Source of the DNA: Roseibium sp. | GTDB taxonomy: Bacteria; Pseudomonadota; Alphaproteobacteria; Rhizobiales; Stappiaceae | DNA length: 64,000 nt | Reading direction: 5' to 3' | Assembly (NCBI GenBank): GCA_017643925.1 | Contig: JAEPML010000013.1 | Location: 95,398-159,397 of the forward strand | Part shown: piece by piece, positions 26,775 to 35,921 of the stretch | Numbering within the stretch: the stretch's first letter is position 1 | How the letters are laid out: the number at the start of each line of letters is the position of its first letter | Translations under genes and position numbers: made by a program | Notes under the pieces: generated by a model | Databases searched by the model: none | What the model saw: the letters and a program-made list of their open reading frames with translations, nothing else | What the model was told of the DNA's origin: nothing

Positions 26775-29357
26775 TCAGTAGCGTTTCAGCAGCCGTTCAA
26801 GATATTCAAGTTCCAGTTTGGGACGCGACGGGTCCGAGAACCGGCGGCGCAGCTCTTCAAGGATGCGTCTTGCCCGTTGAACATCGATTTCATCGGGTAT
26901 CTGCACACGATTGTTGAAGTCCGGTCCTTCGGTCCTGCGTGGCCGCCCCAGAGGATCTTCATCCATGGGAGACGGACCCATGGGCGAACCGGCCCCAGTT
27001 CCCTGGCCCATCATCTGTTCCGACAGGCCCTGCGCACCCTTGCGCAGCGCATCGAGCGCATTGCCCTGTTGACCGAGCGCTTCCTGGCCCTGCCCCTGTC
27101 CCAGAGACTGTTGCGCCTGTCCCATGGATTCACCGGCCTCACCAAGAGCCTCGTTCTGGCCCATGCCATTCTGGCCCAGCTGGTCCATGAGCTGCTGGAG
27201 CTGCTGCGCCAGGTCACCCTGACCTTGCTGCAGCTGGTTCAGCATCTGCTCGAGCTGTTCCTGGGTCATTTGCTGACCCTGTCCCTGCTGCTGTTGCTGC
27301 TGACCTTGCTGACCGCGCTGTCCCTGTTGTTGCTGATCCTGATTGAAGCGATGAGTCTCATCCATGAGCTGCTGCTGGCGCTGGATCATCTCGCCGAGCT
27401 GGTTCAGCATTTCCATCATTTCGCTGCTCATGTTGTTCGGCATCATCTGCGGCCGACCAGCCTGAAGGTTTTCCAGCATCTGCTGCATCTGCGCCAGGAG
27501 TTCACGCGCGGCATCGCGCGAACCGGTCCGGGCCAATTCCTCGATCCGGTTCAGCATCTCGCTCAGGTCCTGCTGGTTCAGCGTCTGCTGATTGCCGTCA
27601 AACGGCTGCATGGCCTGAGGGTTCTGGCGCATCTGCTCGGCCAACGCCTGCATATATTCGTTCAGCGCTTCCCGGAGTTGCTGGGTCAGCTTGGCTATTT
27701 CTTCCTCGCTTGCACCTTCTTCAAGCGCTTTCCGCAGGGCTTCCTGGGCATCACGCAGCTTCCGCTCGGCAGCGGACAGGTCTCCGTCCTCGATTGAAAG
27801 GGCCAGATCCCAGAGCAGCGGCAGCAAAGCCTTCAGCTCCTCGTCGGTGTTTGCGCGCACCAGTTCGCCATAGGCAAACCGCATGCCGAGGTAGTTGCGC
27901 GGCTTGAAATCGAACAGATGGGGCGCCAGCATCAGCGCGTCGAAGGCCGTGATGACCTGCGCATGATTTTGCGCGTCCAGCGCCAGGTTCCGACGCTGCT
28001 CGACGACAGCACGTGCAAGCGGTTTGCCGAAGCGGCGTTGCGGCAGAACGATCTGATAGGCCGGGGACCGGCCTTCCTGCCCGGCCTGATCCCGCGCCAT
28101 AAGGTAAAGATCGACTTCCGAGCCGGCCCAGGGGTGTGAAGTCAGGTCGCGAATGGTTTCGGCCGTCTTTGCGGTTCCTGTCCGGGGTGGCAGAGACAAC
28201 GGGAATTGCGGCGCATCCACGAGCGGTCTTGGGACCCGTCCTCCCTTGTCCGGGTCCGGAATGGGCCGGATCTGCGCCTCCGCGGACACAACCCCATAGT
28301 CGTCGTTCACAAGATAGGAGAACTTCAGTGCTCCGCTGAGCTGTTCTTCCGGATCGTCGATCAGGCGGATCTCGGGTTCATCGTCCGGGCGCACGGCGAA
28401 CACGAATTGCAGGAGCGTTTCCTCGCCGCTGGTCAACTCGACAACGCCGGTCGATTGAAGGTCGAGCCGGCGCTCGACCGGCAGCAACTTCTCAAGCTCG
28501 GGATCGGCGGCCTTTCCGCCCGCCTCCGGTTCGATGACGGTCGGTTCCGCGTCACCGGTTCCGGCAAAAGTCATGACCATTTCACCGGCGCCCTGTGTCC
28601 GCACGACGAGTATCGACCCTTCCGGAACGGAGATGGGAGCTGAGGCATCGCGCAATTGTGCGCTTTCGCCGGTCAGGTAAATCGGTGGCTCGCTGGTATA
28701 GAGCGGGGGCGTCACCCAGGCATCAAGCCGGCTCGGCGGTTCGACCGTCTTGAAAGGATTTTGAAAAGCGGAGAGCAGCCTGCCCGTGTGATCACCGCTG
28801 GCTGTGGTAAAGCCAATGATCAGCACCGCCGCGGCCAGCACGCGCAAGGCCCACGGGTCACGCCTGAAGGCCTGCGGATCGGGGCGTTTGGACCGGATCT
28901 CGGCCATGGCCTCTGCTGTGCGCAACTGGTGCAGCGCCCAAATCGCCTGACTTTCCGGATTGTCTGCGCCGACCGACAGCTCATCTTCGAGCGTTGTCAG
29001 CGGTCGGTGTGCCTGTCCGGAAGATTTTTCGACACGTGCGAGGGCATCGTCGCGCGTAGGCCATGCCAGATGCAGAAGATCCCTGGCAACCCAAAGCGCC
29101 GCTGCCACAAAGCCGATCAGCACAAGTGTTCCGACCCAGGCCGGAAGCACGATCCACAGCCCCATCCAGGACAGACCGACAAACAGACCGATCACGACGA
29201 CAAGCGGAAGCAGCGCACGCCAGAGACGCTCGACAAACAGCGCCCACCGACTTTGCCTGACAAGCTGATCAAGACGGGTCTTGATGAACTTTCGCCAGCC
29301 GAACAGCTCGGTGGTCAATGGCCTGTCAGGTTTCTGGTTGCTGTCATTCGGGCTCAA
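26775..29357 (-). CDS. TIGR02302/DUF4175 family membrane protein
   Basis: An 860-aa protein. Two hydrophobic segments lie near residues 50-95 (LLPLVVVIGLFVGLSWMGLW, WVGTLVLIGFVAAALWVA) and one near 175. A large presumably periplasmic region (to ~500) follows, then a helical, very Gln-rich part from ~520 to ~790 with runs such as QQGQRGQQGQQQQQQGQGQQ, and a conserved end DPLGRPRRTEGPDFNNRV followed by a basic helix. This is the TIGR02302 architecture found in Hyphomicrobiales; its role is unknown. The TTG at 29357 is chosen as start because GGAGGT lies just upstream; the GTG six bases earlier is part of that ribosome site. Downstream of lysA. Confidence 0.85.
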   Translation of the reverse strand: MSPNDSNQKPDRPLTTELFGWRKFIKTRLDQLVRQSRWALFVERLWRALLPLVVVIGLFVGLSWMGLWIVLPAWVGTLVLIGFVAAALWVARDLLHLAWPTRDDALARVEKSSGQAHRPLTTLEDELSVGADNPESQAIWALHQLRTAEAMAEIRSKRPDPQAFRRDPWALRVLAAAVLIIGFTTASGDHTGRLLSAFQNPFKTVEPPSRLDAWVTPPLYTSEPPIYLTGESAQLRDASAPISVPEGSILVVRTQGAGEMVMTFAGTGDAEPTVIEPEAGGKAADPELEKLLPVERRLDLQSTGVVELTSGEETLLQFVFAVRPDDEPEIRLIDDPEEQLSGALKFSYLVNDDYGVVSAEAQIRPIPDPDKGGRVPRPLVDAPQFPLSLPPRTGTAKTAETIRDLTSHPWAGSEVDLYLMARDQAGQEGRSPAYQIVLPQRRFGKPLARAVVEQRRNLALDAQNHAQVITAFDALMLAPHLFDFKPRNYLGMRFAYGELVRANTDEELKALLPLLWDLALSIEDGDLSAAERKLRDAQEALRKALEEGASEEEIAKLTQQLREALNEYMQALAEQMRQNPQAMQPFDGNQQTLNQQDLSEMLNRIEELARTGSRDAARELLAQMQQMLENLQAGRPQMMPNNMSSEMMEMLNQLGEMIQRQQQLMDETHRFNQDQQQQGQRGQQGQQQQQQGQGQQMTQEQLEQMLNQLQQGQGDLAQQLQQLMDQLGQNGMGQNEALGEAGESMGQAQQSLGQGQGQEALGQQGNALDALRKGAQGLSEQMMGQGTGAGSPMGPSPMDEDPLGRPRRTEGPDFNNRVQIPDEIDVQRARRILEELRRRFSDPSRPKLELEYLERLLKRY

Positions 29358-29494
29358 GAGCACCTCCGGTTTCTGACCAGCAACCCTTCCTCAAACAGGA
29401 AATGTGGTCTGCTGGACCCGCCCACCGTTAATAAGGTGAGGCAAAGGAGGCATTCCGGCAAGCTTTCGCGGCAACTAAATGTCTAAGTCGGGTG

Positions 29495-30769
29495 TCACGA
29501 ACCGTTGAGCCAGGCCGGAATCCGGTCCAGATCAAGTAGGTCTTCATAGCTCGTGCGCGGTCGGATGACGGCATACTCGTCAGAATTCACGAGGACTTCG
29601 GGAACCAAAAGCCGGGAATTATAGGTATTCGACTGAACCGCGCCGTAAGCGCCGGCAGAGTACACGGCCAACATATCCCCAGCATTCACAGCTGCAAGTT
29701 CCCTGTCCTGGGCCAGAAAGTCCCCGGTTTCGCAGACAGGCCCGACAATATCGGCCTTGATTCGCGCTCGCGCATCACCCGGTTCAGCGACCGGACGGAC
29801 CTCGTGATAAGCCTCGTAAAGGGTCGGCCGGATGAGATCGTTCATGGCACCGTCGACAATCACGAAATTCTTGTCGGCGCCTTCTTTCACGTAAATGACG
29901 CTGGTCACGAGGATCCCGGCATTGCCGGCAATCATCCGGCCGGGCTCGAACATGACCTTGCAGTCCAGTTCCCTGACATGCTTCTTGACCACTTCCGCGT
30001 AGGCATCGGGATGCGGCGGCGGATTGTTGTCGGTCACGTAGGGAATTCCCAAGCCACCGCCAAGATCCACGTGATCAATGGCGTGGCCCTGGGAGCGGAG
30101 ATCCGAAATCAGCTCACCCAGACGCGCAAAGGCATTGTCGAACGGCTCGAGTTCGGTGATCTGCGAGCCGATATGCATGTCGATACCGGTTACCTTGATG
30201 CCCGGTAGGGCGGCGGCTTCAGCATAAACCTCCCTGGCGCGTTGCCAGGGAATGCCGAACTTGTTCTCGGCCTTGCCGGTAGCGATTTTGGCATGGGTCT
30301 TGGCATCGACATCCGGATTGATCCGCATGGAAACGCGCGCAACCTTGCCCATCTCGCTCGCAACGCGCGACAACTGGCGCAACTCGGGCTCGGATTCGAC
30401 ATTGAAACAAAGAATGTCCTCCTCGAGCGCGTATGCCTGCTCGGCTTCGGTCTTGCCGACGCCGGAGAACACGATCTTGCTTGCCGGAACACCGGCAGCG
30501 CGGGCACGGCGCAATTCGCCCTCGGACACGACGTCCATCCCTGCGCCGAGCCGGGCCAGCGTTTTCAACACCGCCTGGTTCGAATTCGCTTTCATCGCGT
30601 AACAAACCAGGGATGGGATATCGTCAAACGCAGACGAAAACACCTCGTAGTGACGTGTGAGCGTTGCGGTTGAATAGCAATAGAAGGGCGTGCCGACTTC
30701 GCGCGCTATTTTTTCAATCGGCACATCCTCGGCATAGAGCTGGCCATTTTTGTAGTCAAAATGATGCAA
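29495..30769 (-). CDS. lysA: Diaminopimelate decarboxylase
   Basis: PLP enzyme making L-lysine from meso-diaminopimelate, 424 aa. The PLP lysine is in CYAMKANSNQAVLKTLA near residue 60, the phosphate-binding Gly-rich turn is HVDLGGGLGIPY, and the dimer active-site Cys is in GPVCETGDFLAQDREL. Other family motifs are FEPGRMIAGNAGILVT and AGAYGAVQSNTYNSR. It sits in the conserved leftward order argH, lptM, lysA, TIGR02302, starting about 50 nt after the lptM stop. Confidence 0.96.
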   Translation of the reverse strand: MHHFDYKNGQLYAEDVPIEKIAREVGTPFYCYSTATLTRHYEVFSSAFDDIPSLVCYAMKANSNQAVLKTLARLGAGMDVVSEGELRRARAAGVPASKIVFSGVGKTEAEQAYALEEDILCFNVESEPELRQLSRVASEMGKVARVSMRINPDVDAKTHAKIATGKAENKFGIPWQRAREVYAEAAALPGIKVTGIDMHIGSQITELEPFDNAFARLGELISDLRSQGHAIDHVDLGGGLGIPYVTDNNPPPHPDAYAEVVKKHVRELDCKVMFEPGRMIAGNAGILVTSVIYVKEGADKNFVIVDGAMNDLIRPTLYEAYHEVRPVAEPGDARARIKADIVGPVCETGDFLAQDRELAAVNAGDMLAVYSAGAYGAVQSNTYNSRLLVPEVLVNSDEYAVIRPRTSYEDLLDLDRIPAWLNGS

Positions 30770-30822
30770 GGCACACCCTCAAGCGGCTACGGCACGCGCG
30801 CATTGAAGCAACGCGGCGGATA

Positions 30823-31029
30823 TCAGATCAGGAAGTCGAGAAAAAAGGACTCGTTTCGCGGCTCGACAGCCTCGTCCGGCGCGGTCGGCAGGGCCGGGTC
30901 AACAGCGGCGCTGCCCGCAGGCGGTGCCTGAACGCCCGGTGTTTCCAGCGCGCCCTTTCGGCCGCATGCTCCCAGCGTCAGACTCAGGCAGAGACCCAGC
31001 AATAGCAGAATTTTGAACCGGCTCGTCAT
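30823..31029 (-). CDS. lptM: LptM-like small lipoprotein
   Basis: A 68-aa lipoprotein: signal MTSRFKILLLLGLCLSLTLG with the lipobox LGAC and then CGRKGALETPG, the short Cys-Gly-x-Lys-Gly-x-Leu box that defines LptM (formerly YifL). LptM helps mature the LptDE lipopolysaccharide translocon in enterobacteria; the role here follows from homology and from its usual place between argH and lysA. The rest is a Pro/Ala-rich acidic tail. The ATG at 31029 gives the expected signal peptide; the frame is open to 31095. Confidence 0.85.
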   Translation of the reverse strand: MTSRFKILLLLGLCLSLTLGACGRKGALETPGVQAPPAGSAAVDPALPTAPDEAVEPRNESFFLDFLI

Positions 31030-31122
31030 ACCATCCGTGCCCTTCTCGGAAACCTCTTCGGCCTCTCTCCTCGCATGACAGGCCGCATTCGGCAAGCCCC
31101 GGCCTGTCTCGCGAGGATGGTC

Positions 31123-32511
31123 TTACTTGTTTTTGGCCAGTTCCTTGAGCCAGCGTCGCGCCTGTTTGCGTACATTGACCGGCGATGTGCCGCCGTAGCT
31201 GGTCCGGCTTCGAACGGATTTGTCGACCGAAAGGACCGAAAAAATCTCATCGGTGATCTTCGGTTCCACCGCCTGCATTTCAGCAAGCGTGACCTTGTGC
31301 AGCTCTACATTTTTCTCAACGGCGATGGCAACGATGCGGCCGGTGACGTGGTGCGCATCGCGGAAAGGCAGCCCGAGCACGCGGACCAGCCAGTCGGCCA
31401 GATCCGTTGCGGTCGAATAACCCGAACCGGCAGCCTTTTTCAGCGCCTTGGTTACCGGCTCCAGATCACGCACCATGCCGGTCATCGCAGCAATTGCCAG
31501 GGAAACGCTCGCAAGCCCGTCAAAGGCCTGCTCCTTGTCTTCCTGCATGTCTTTCGAATAGGCGAGCGGCAGGCCCTTCATCATGGTCAGCAATGCCTGC
31601 AACGAACCGTAGATACGGCCGGTCTTGGCCCGCACGAGCTCAGCAGCGTCCGGGTTTTTCTTTTGCGGCATGATGGAGGAGCCGGTCGAGAACTTGTCCG
31701 AGAGCTTCACGAACCCGAATTGCGCCGAACACCAGATCACGATTTCTTCCGCAAGCCTGGACAAGTGCATGGCGGCCAGGGAAGACGCGGCAAGCGCCTC
31801 GATCACGAAATCCCGGTCAGACACTGCATCGAGCGAGTTGGCCGTTGGCCGATCGAAGCCCAGCGCTTCAGCCGTCATTTTCCGGTCGATCGGAAACGAA
31901 GTCCCGGCAAGCGCTGCGGAACCGAGCGGACACTCGTTCATGCGCGCGCGCGCATCCCGCACCCGGCCACGGTCACGAGCAAACATTTCGACATAGGCGA
32001 GCATGTGATGGCCGAACGTTACCGGCTGTGCCGATTGCAGATGCGTGAAGCCCGGCATGACGTCAGCAGCGTGCTCTTCAGCCTTTTCCGCCAGAACCTG
32101 CATCAGTTCGGTCAGCTGATCATCGAGCGTATCGAGCGTATCACGCACCCAAAGCCGAAAATCGGTCGCCACCTGGTCGTTGCGAGACCGCGCCGTATGC
32201 AACCGTCCGGCCGCCGGACCGATCAGTTCGGCAAGACGTGCCTCGATGTTCATATGGATGTCCTCGAGCGCCCGGGAGAACTTGAACTCCCCGCGTTCGA
32301 TCTCTGACAGGATTGTGTCTAGACCTTGAACGATCTTGTCGGCATCTTCCTGCGTCACGATCTCTTTTTCAGCGAGCATGCGCACATGGGCTTTCGAGCC
32401 GTCGATGTCCTGCTTATATAGCTTCTGATCGTAGTCGATAGAGGCGTTGATCTCCTCCATGATGGCGTCCGGTCCCTCGGCGAACCGGCCTCCCCACATG
32501 CGATTGCTCAT
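31123..32511 (-). CDS. argH: Argininosuccinate lyase
   Basis: Last enzyme of arginine synthesis, splitting argininosuccinate to arginine and fumarate. A 462-aa member of the fumarase/aspartase superfamily, with [20 protein letters not shown] at the N-terminus, [33 protein letters not shown] and the signature loop [18 protein letters not shown] with the catalytic Ser. It is divergent from the thioredoxin gene tlpA (41 nt between start codons) and leads the argH-lptM-lysA-TIGR02302 run. Confidence 0.97.
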   Translation of the reverse strand: MSNRMWGGRFAEGPDAIMEEINASIDYDQKLYKQDIDGSKAHVRMLAEKEIVTQEDADKIVQGLDTILSEIERGEFKFSRALEDIHMNIEARLAELIGPAAGRLHTARSRNDQVATDFRLWVRDTLDTLDDQLTELMQVLAEKAEEHAADVMPGFTHLQSAQPVTFGHHMLAYVEMFARDRGRVRDARARMNECPLGSAALAGTSFPIDRKMTAEALGFDRPTANSLDAVSDRDFVIEALAASSLAAMHLSRLAEEIVIWCSAQFGFVKLSDKFSTGSSIMPQKKNPDAAELVRAKTGRIYGSLQALLTMMKGLPLAYSKDMQEDKEQAFDGLASVSLAIAAMTGMVRDLEPVTKALKKAAGSGYSTATDLADWLVRVLGLPFRDAHHVTGRIVAIAVEKNVELHKVTLAEMQAVEPKITDEIFSVLSVDKSVRSRTSYGGTSPVNVRKQARRWLKELAKNK

Positions 32512-32552
32512 GTCCTGTCCCTTGAAAGGCGCCTCTTGCGAGGTGTGAACGA

Positions 32553-33215
32553 ATGAATGAACCGAAAGAACCCGTCAAAAACCCGAGACGTGGCCTTTTT
32601 GCCGCCGGGCTCGCGGGCGCAGTGGCCGCTGTAGCGGCTCTATACGTGATCGCCGGGCCAAATGGCAATATTGCCGGCGCACATAGTTGTTCGGCGGCCC
32701 TTGCATCTGCCAGCGCGGCGAAGCCATTTGCCAAGGGTGATGTCGCCGCTTTCCTGCCTGCAAGCGCTCCGCTCAATCTGGAAGAGCTGACGTTCAACGG
32801 CCCGGACGACACACCCGTCACCATGGCCGACTTCAAGGACAAGACGGTTCTTTTGAACCTCTGGGCAACCTGGTGTGCCCCTTGCCGCGCTGAAATGCCG
32901 GCTCTGGATGAACTCCAGGCAGATTTGGGAAATGACAGTTTTGAAGTGGTCGCCGTCAGTCTGGACCGGGGAGGCCCTGGCAAGCCCAAGGATTTTCTTC
33001 AGGAAATCGGGGTCAATCACCTGACCTTCTATCAGGACAGCTCGAATGGTCTCTTGAAGGATTTGCGCAAGATGGCTCGGGCAACGGGCCTGCCGACCAC
33101 AATCCTGATCAGCCCGGAAGGCTGCGAGATCGGGACCATGTACGGCCCTGCCGAATGGGCCTCCGGAGAGGCAAAAGCCCTCATCCAGAGTGCAATGGGC
33201 AAACAAGGGGCCTGA
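32553..33215 (+). CDS. tlpA: TlpA-family thiol:disulfide oxidoreductase
   Basis: A membrane-anchored periplasmic thioredoxin of 220 aa. A short cytoplasmic tail and one hydrophobic segment ([20 protein letters not shown]) precede a thioredoxin fold with the active site [20 protein letters not shown] (WCAPC, about residue 110) and the cis-Pro in [14 protein letters not shown]. TlpA proteins keep periplasmic thiols reduced, for example during cytochrome oxidase copper-site assembly. It is divergent from argH and is followed by a perfect hairpin. Confidence 0.92.
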   Translation: MNEPKEPVKNPRRGLFAAGLAGAVAAVAALYVIAGPNGNIAGAHSCSAALASASAAKPFAKGDVAAFLPASAPLNLEELTFNGPDDTPVTMADFKDKTVLLNLWATWCAPCRAEMPALDELQADLGNDSFEVVAVSLDRGGPGKPKDFLQEIGVNHLTFYQDSSNGLLKDLRKMARATGLPTTILISPEGCEIGTMYGPAEWASGEAKALIQSAMGKQGA

Positions 33216-33281
33216 GCGAGCCCCAGGTCACGACGTCCCGGGAGCATTTTGATGTTGTCCCGGGCCTGTATTCCTGAAACC

Positions 33282-33306
33282 TTCAGGGACCGCAGAGGTC
33301 CCTGAA
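33282..33306. terminator. Perfect hairpin between tlpA and small-protein genes
   Basis: TTCAGGGACC at 33282-33291 is the exact reverse complement of GGTCCCTGAA at 33297-33306, with a 5-nt loop. It lies between two convergent stops (tlpA at 33215, small protein at 33318). There is no long U-tract on either side, so it is terminator-like rather than canonical. Confidence 0.55.
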
Positions 33307-33317
33307 TCCGGCCAAGC

Positions 33318-33521
33318 TCAGACCGTGATGTCGACTGCTTCGCCCATACCGGGGATCTGGCGCGCTTCGCGTCGATCCTGCTCTGCGGATTGGGCAGCGT
33401 CCAACATGTCCGCAACCCCACGCTCCTGCTCGTTTTGATCGCGGATTGCGTTGGATGCCAATTCGGCGCGGACGCTTGCCGCACTGATCGCAGCGGAGCC
33501 GCTATCCGAAACACTTGCCAT
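33318..33521 (-). CDS. Small protein with C-terminal G-M-G-x-x-V-D-I-T motif (1 of 3)
   Basis: A 67-aa soluble protein, Ala/Ser/Gln/Glu-rich and helical, ending QIPGMGEAVDITV. The end matches those of the next two small proteins (GLGDRLDISI and GLGTRVDVTA). The third resembles the YjfB 'putative motility protein' family, so all three may be distant relatives; this one is the most diverged. The ATG at 33521 has GGGAG 8 nt upstream; a GTG two codons earlier is also open. No signal peptide or membrane segment. It is the downstream-most of three consecutive leftward genes. Confidence 0.7.
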   Translation of the reverse strand: MASVSDSGSAAISAASVRAELASNAIRDQNEQERGVADMLDAAQSAEQDRREARQIPGMGEAVDITV

Positions 33522-33597
33522 GAACACTACTCCCTTGACGCATTGAAGAACGGGACCTCACTGACTGCGGCCCTGTGCCTTCAAGAATTGCGACTTT

Positions 33598-33858
33598 TCA
33601 GATCGAGATATCCAGCCGGTCACCCAGCCCTGTCTCTTGTCTCTGCGCTTGCGCGCGGTTTTCCAGCTGCTCCGCCTGACGGCTTAGAAACTCAGCACGA
33701 TTTGAGCTGAAATTCGCCTGACGCTGAACCGTGTCAGCCACCGCCGCGGACTGCCGGGCCTTGATGGCTTCCGCTTGCTCGGCCACTTGTTTCACACGCG
33801 ATGTTTCAAGTGACGGCTGGAAGGTTTGTGTCGTTCCTTGTCCTATTGCTTCAGTCAT
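33598..33858 (-). CDS. Small protein with C-terminal G-L-G-x-x-L-D-I-S motif (2 of 3)
   Basis: An 86-aa protein, strongly helical with Gln, Arg and Ala (VKQVAEQAEAIKARQSAAVA, FLSRQAEQLENRAQAQRQE), then the shared end ETGLGDRLDISI. The long helices suggest a coiled coil. The ATG at 33858 has GGAGG 4-5 nt upstream. Function unknown; the shared tail ties it to its two neighbours. It starts 282 nt after the end of gene 3, enough for its own promoter, and ends 76 nt before gene 1. Confidence 0.7.
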   Translation of the reverse strand: MTEAIGQGTTQTFQPSLETSRVKQVAEQAEAIKARQSAAVADTVQRQANFSSNRAEFLSRQAEQLENRAQAQRQETGLGDRLDISI

Positions 33859-34140
33859 AATCCCTCCAATTCCTGGATAGATCTGCCTGAAACAATGACT
33901 CAAGTCACTGAATTAAAAGGTAAAGCGTAAGATTTACTTGCAGTCTTGCTAACGCAAGAATGTATGAGAAGGATAAGACTTGGATAAAATTTTAAGTAAC
34001 GAAGGGTAAGCCCTTGAGTAGACTGGATCACACCGGCGCGTCGCCTGTATGGGCCGTGTATTGGTTCACGCTTGCCTGCACGCGAATTGCAGGTCGCCTT
34101 TCAAGCAGACGTCCGTCTGATGCGTTAATGACAGGAAAAA
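33859..34140. other. Intergenic region between small-protein genes
   Basis: A 282-nt gap with no supported gene. Bases ~33,905-34,010 are AT-richer than the surroundings (for example around 33,911-33,935 and 33,980-34,000), which would suit a promoter for the leftward gene at 33858. No clear -35/-10 pair, hairpin or repeat could be picked out by eye. Confidence 0.4.
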
Positions 34141-34344
34141 TCAGGCCGTCACGTCCACACGAGTTCCAAGCCCTTCTGGGGGTGCGGCTTGTGCAGCCTG
34201 GAGATTTTCCGCGCCTTGCTGAAGCAGAGCCACCAGATTGGCATCCTGCTGCGCAGCCATCTTCATCATCTCGGACTGAAGCGCCTGAGAGGTCTGGACC
34301 TGCATCGTTGCAGCATAGGTATTGGCAATGCCAACGCTGTTCAT
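34141..34344 (-). CDS. YjfB-like putative motility protein (3 of 3)
   Basis: A 67-aa protein, with a helical N-terminal half that contains AATMQVQTSQALQSEMMKMA and then NLVALLQQGAENLQAA, ending PEGLGTRVDVTA. Small size, Met/Gln-rich helices and the Gly-x-Gly-x-x-hydrophobic-Asp end fit the YjfB family, annotated as putative motility protein mainly from genome context. No flagellar gene is nearby here. The ATG at 34344 has AGGAG 6 nt upstream. It begins 82 nt after the acyl-CoA ligase stop on the same strand. Confidence 0.7.
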   Translation of the reverse strand: MNSVGIANTYAATMQVQTSQALQSEMMKMAAQQDANLVALLQQGAENLQAAQAAPPEGLGTRVDVTA

Positions 34345-34426
34345 CGGAAACTCCTGATAGCCGCCAAAGCTTAGGACAACGCCCTTAATTGCGGGTTAAC
34401 AAAGAGTTACGGAATTCAAACAGACT

Positions 34427-35917
34427 TTAGTTTTTGGCAAGCGCCTGCCGCATCACCTTTCCCGACGCGGTGCGCGGCAGGCTTTCCACGACGTGGTAGA
34501 CTTTGGGGCGCTTGTATTCAGCCAATCTGGACCCGGCCATTTCAGCAAGGGCATCAACGTCGAACGTGTCCGCATCCTGCGGCACGACAAAGGCCGTTAT
34601 CAGACTGACGCCCTCGCGCGCGCCGACAGCCGTGACGGCCACTTCCTGTACTTGCGGGTGGGTTGCCAGGACACGCTCAACTTCTTCCGGTGCAACACGA
34701 TACCCGAAGGCATTCATGAGATCGTCGGCGCGGCCTTCATACCAGTAATAGCCATCGGCATCTTCCCGGGCGCGATCCCCTGTTAGAAACCAGGGGCCCC
34801 GAAACGCCGCCGACGTTTCATCCGGCCGGTTCCAGTACCCCAGCATCAGGCCGGGTTCATCGCGATGTATGGCCAAAAGGCCGGCTTCACCCTCGCGGGC
34901 CATGTCTTCATCGCCCGGTCCGTCTTCTGCCAGGATGGCAACCTTGCGCCCTGTCTGCGGCTTGCCCGGAGACCCCGCCTTGACGGGGACATCCGGGCCA
35001 CTGGAAAGATAGGTCGAGATCTCGCTCATTCCGAGCGCCTCGTAGAGTTCCCGGCCCGTTCTGGAGGTCCAGTCCTCGTAAAGCGTTGCCGGCAAGGCCT
35101 CGCCCGCCGTGAGGCCGTGCCGCAGGGACGGAAAAGACGTCTCGTTGATGGTGCCGTACTTGAGTATGCGTCTGTAGAGACTGGGAACCGCAGCAAAGAG
35201 AGTCGCCCGGATGGCGTCGATCACCCCCGCCCATACATCGGGATCGCGCGGGCCATCGTAGACAATGCTCGTGGCACCATTTGCCCATGGGTCCATCAGC
35301 CCGACGCCCAGCGTGTAGGTCCAGTTGAAAGCGCCTGCATGCAGCAGCCTGTCCCGAGCCGACATGCCATACCAACCCTGATACATCGGGCGCCTGGCCG
35401 ACGCGGCGCGATGTGCATGCAGGACGCCCTTCGGTGTGCCACTGGTTCCGGATGTATAGATCAAAAAGGCCGGGTCATTCGGCCCGCTGGATGCAAAACC
35501 GCCAGGCGTGTTTTGCTTCAGCGACACAATCTCTCCGGGGCCAAAAAGTGGGCAAGCCACCTTTTCAGGCAACGTGGTCGCGCCATCGTGAATTATCAGG
35601 CCAGCCCGACTGTCCGTCAGCACCGCGTCAGCCTCGGTGGCGGTCAGCTGGGCCGATGTCGGGATTGGGACAAACCCGCCCGCGATCGCACCAAAAAACA
35701 AAAGTGGGAAGTCGCTTGAATGACCGACACGCAACAAGATCCTGTCACCTGGTCGCAGATCGGTTTCTTTCAAACCCGATGCGATTGAAAGAACCGTGTC
35801 GGTCAGTCTTTGGTAAGTCCAGGTCTCGAGAATCGCACCGCCCGGCCCAACCACCTCCAACGCTGTCTTGCCAGGATCAGGTGCAGCGTTGGTCAGGCAG
35901 TATCGAGCGAGGTTCAT
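34427..35917 (-). CDS. AMP-dependent acyl-CoA synthetase/ligase
   Basis: A 496-aa adenylate-forming ligase. P-loop motif FLIYTSGTSGTPKGVLHAHR near residue 155, the second motif YEALGMSEISTYLSSGPD, WFLTGDRAREDADGYYWYEG and GRADDLMNAFGYRVAPEEVE (hinge), and the C-terminal catalytic Lys in LPRTASGKVMRQAL. It most resembles the benzoate-CoA or medium-chain acyl-CoA ligase branch; the substrate is not certain. The ATG at 35917, 4 nt after the hbd stop, is chosen because the longer frame (to 36004) overlaps hbd. Together with hbd and etfAB it suggests an acyl-CoA oxidation transcript. Confidence 0.88.
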   Translation of the reverse strand: MNLARYCLTNAAPDPGKTALEVVGPGGAILETWTYQRLTDTVLSIASGLKETDLRPGDRILLRVGHSSDFPLLFFGAIAGGFVPIPTSAQLTATEADAVLTDSRAGLIIHDGATTLPEKVACPLFGPGEIVSLKQNTPGGFASSGPNDPAFLIYTSGTSGTPKGVLHAHRAASARRPMYQGWYGMSARDRLLHAGAFNWTYTLGVGLMDPWANGATSIVYDGPRDPDVWAGVIDAIRATLFAAVPSLYRRILKYGTINETSFPSLRHGLTAGEALPATLYEDWTSRTGRELYEALGMSEISTYLSSGPDVPVKAGSPGKPQTGRKVAILAEDGPGDEDMAREGEAGLLAIHRDEPGLMLGYWNRPDETSAAFRGPWFLTGDRAREDADGYYWYEGRADDLMNAFGYRVAPEEVERVLATHPQVQEVAVTAVGAREGVSLITAFVVPQDADTFDVDALAEMAGSRLAEYKRPKVYHVVESLPRTASGKVMRQALAKN

Positions 35918-35921
35918 CGCC

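Noticed and set aside
26877..27797. Leucine-rich 306-codon frame on the plus strand
   Set aside because: It is the antisense of the Gln-rich part of the TIGR02302 gene (CAG/CTG complementarity explains the leucines).
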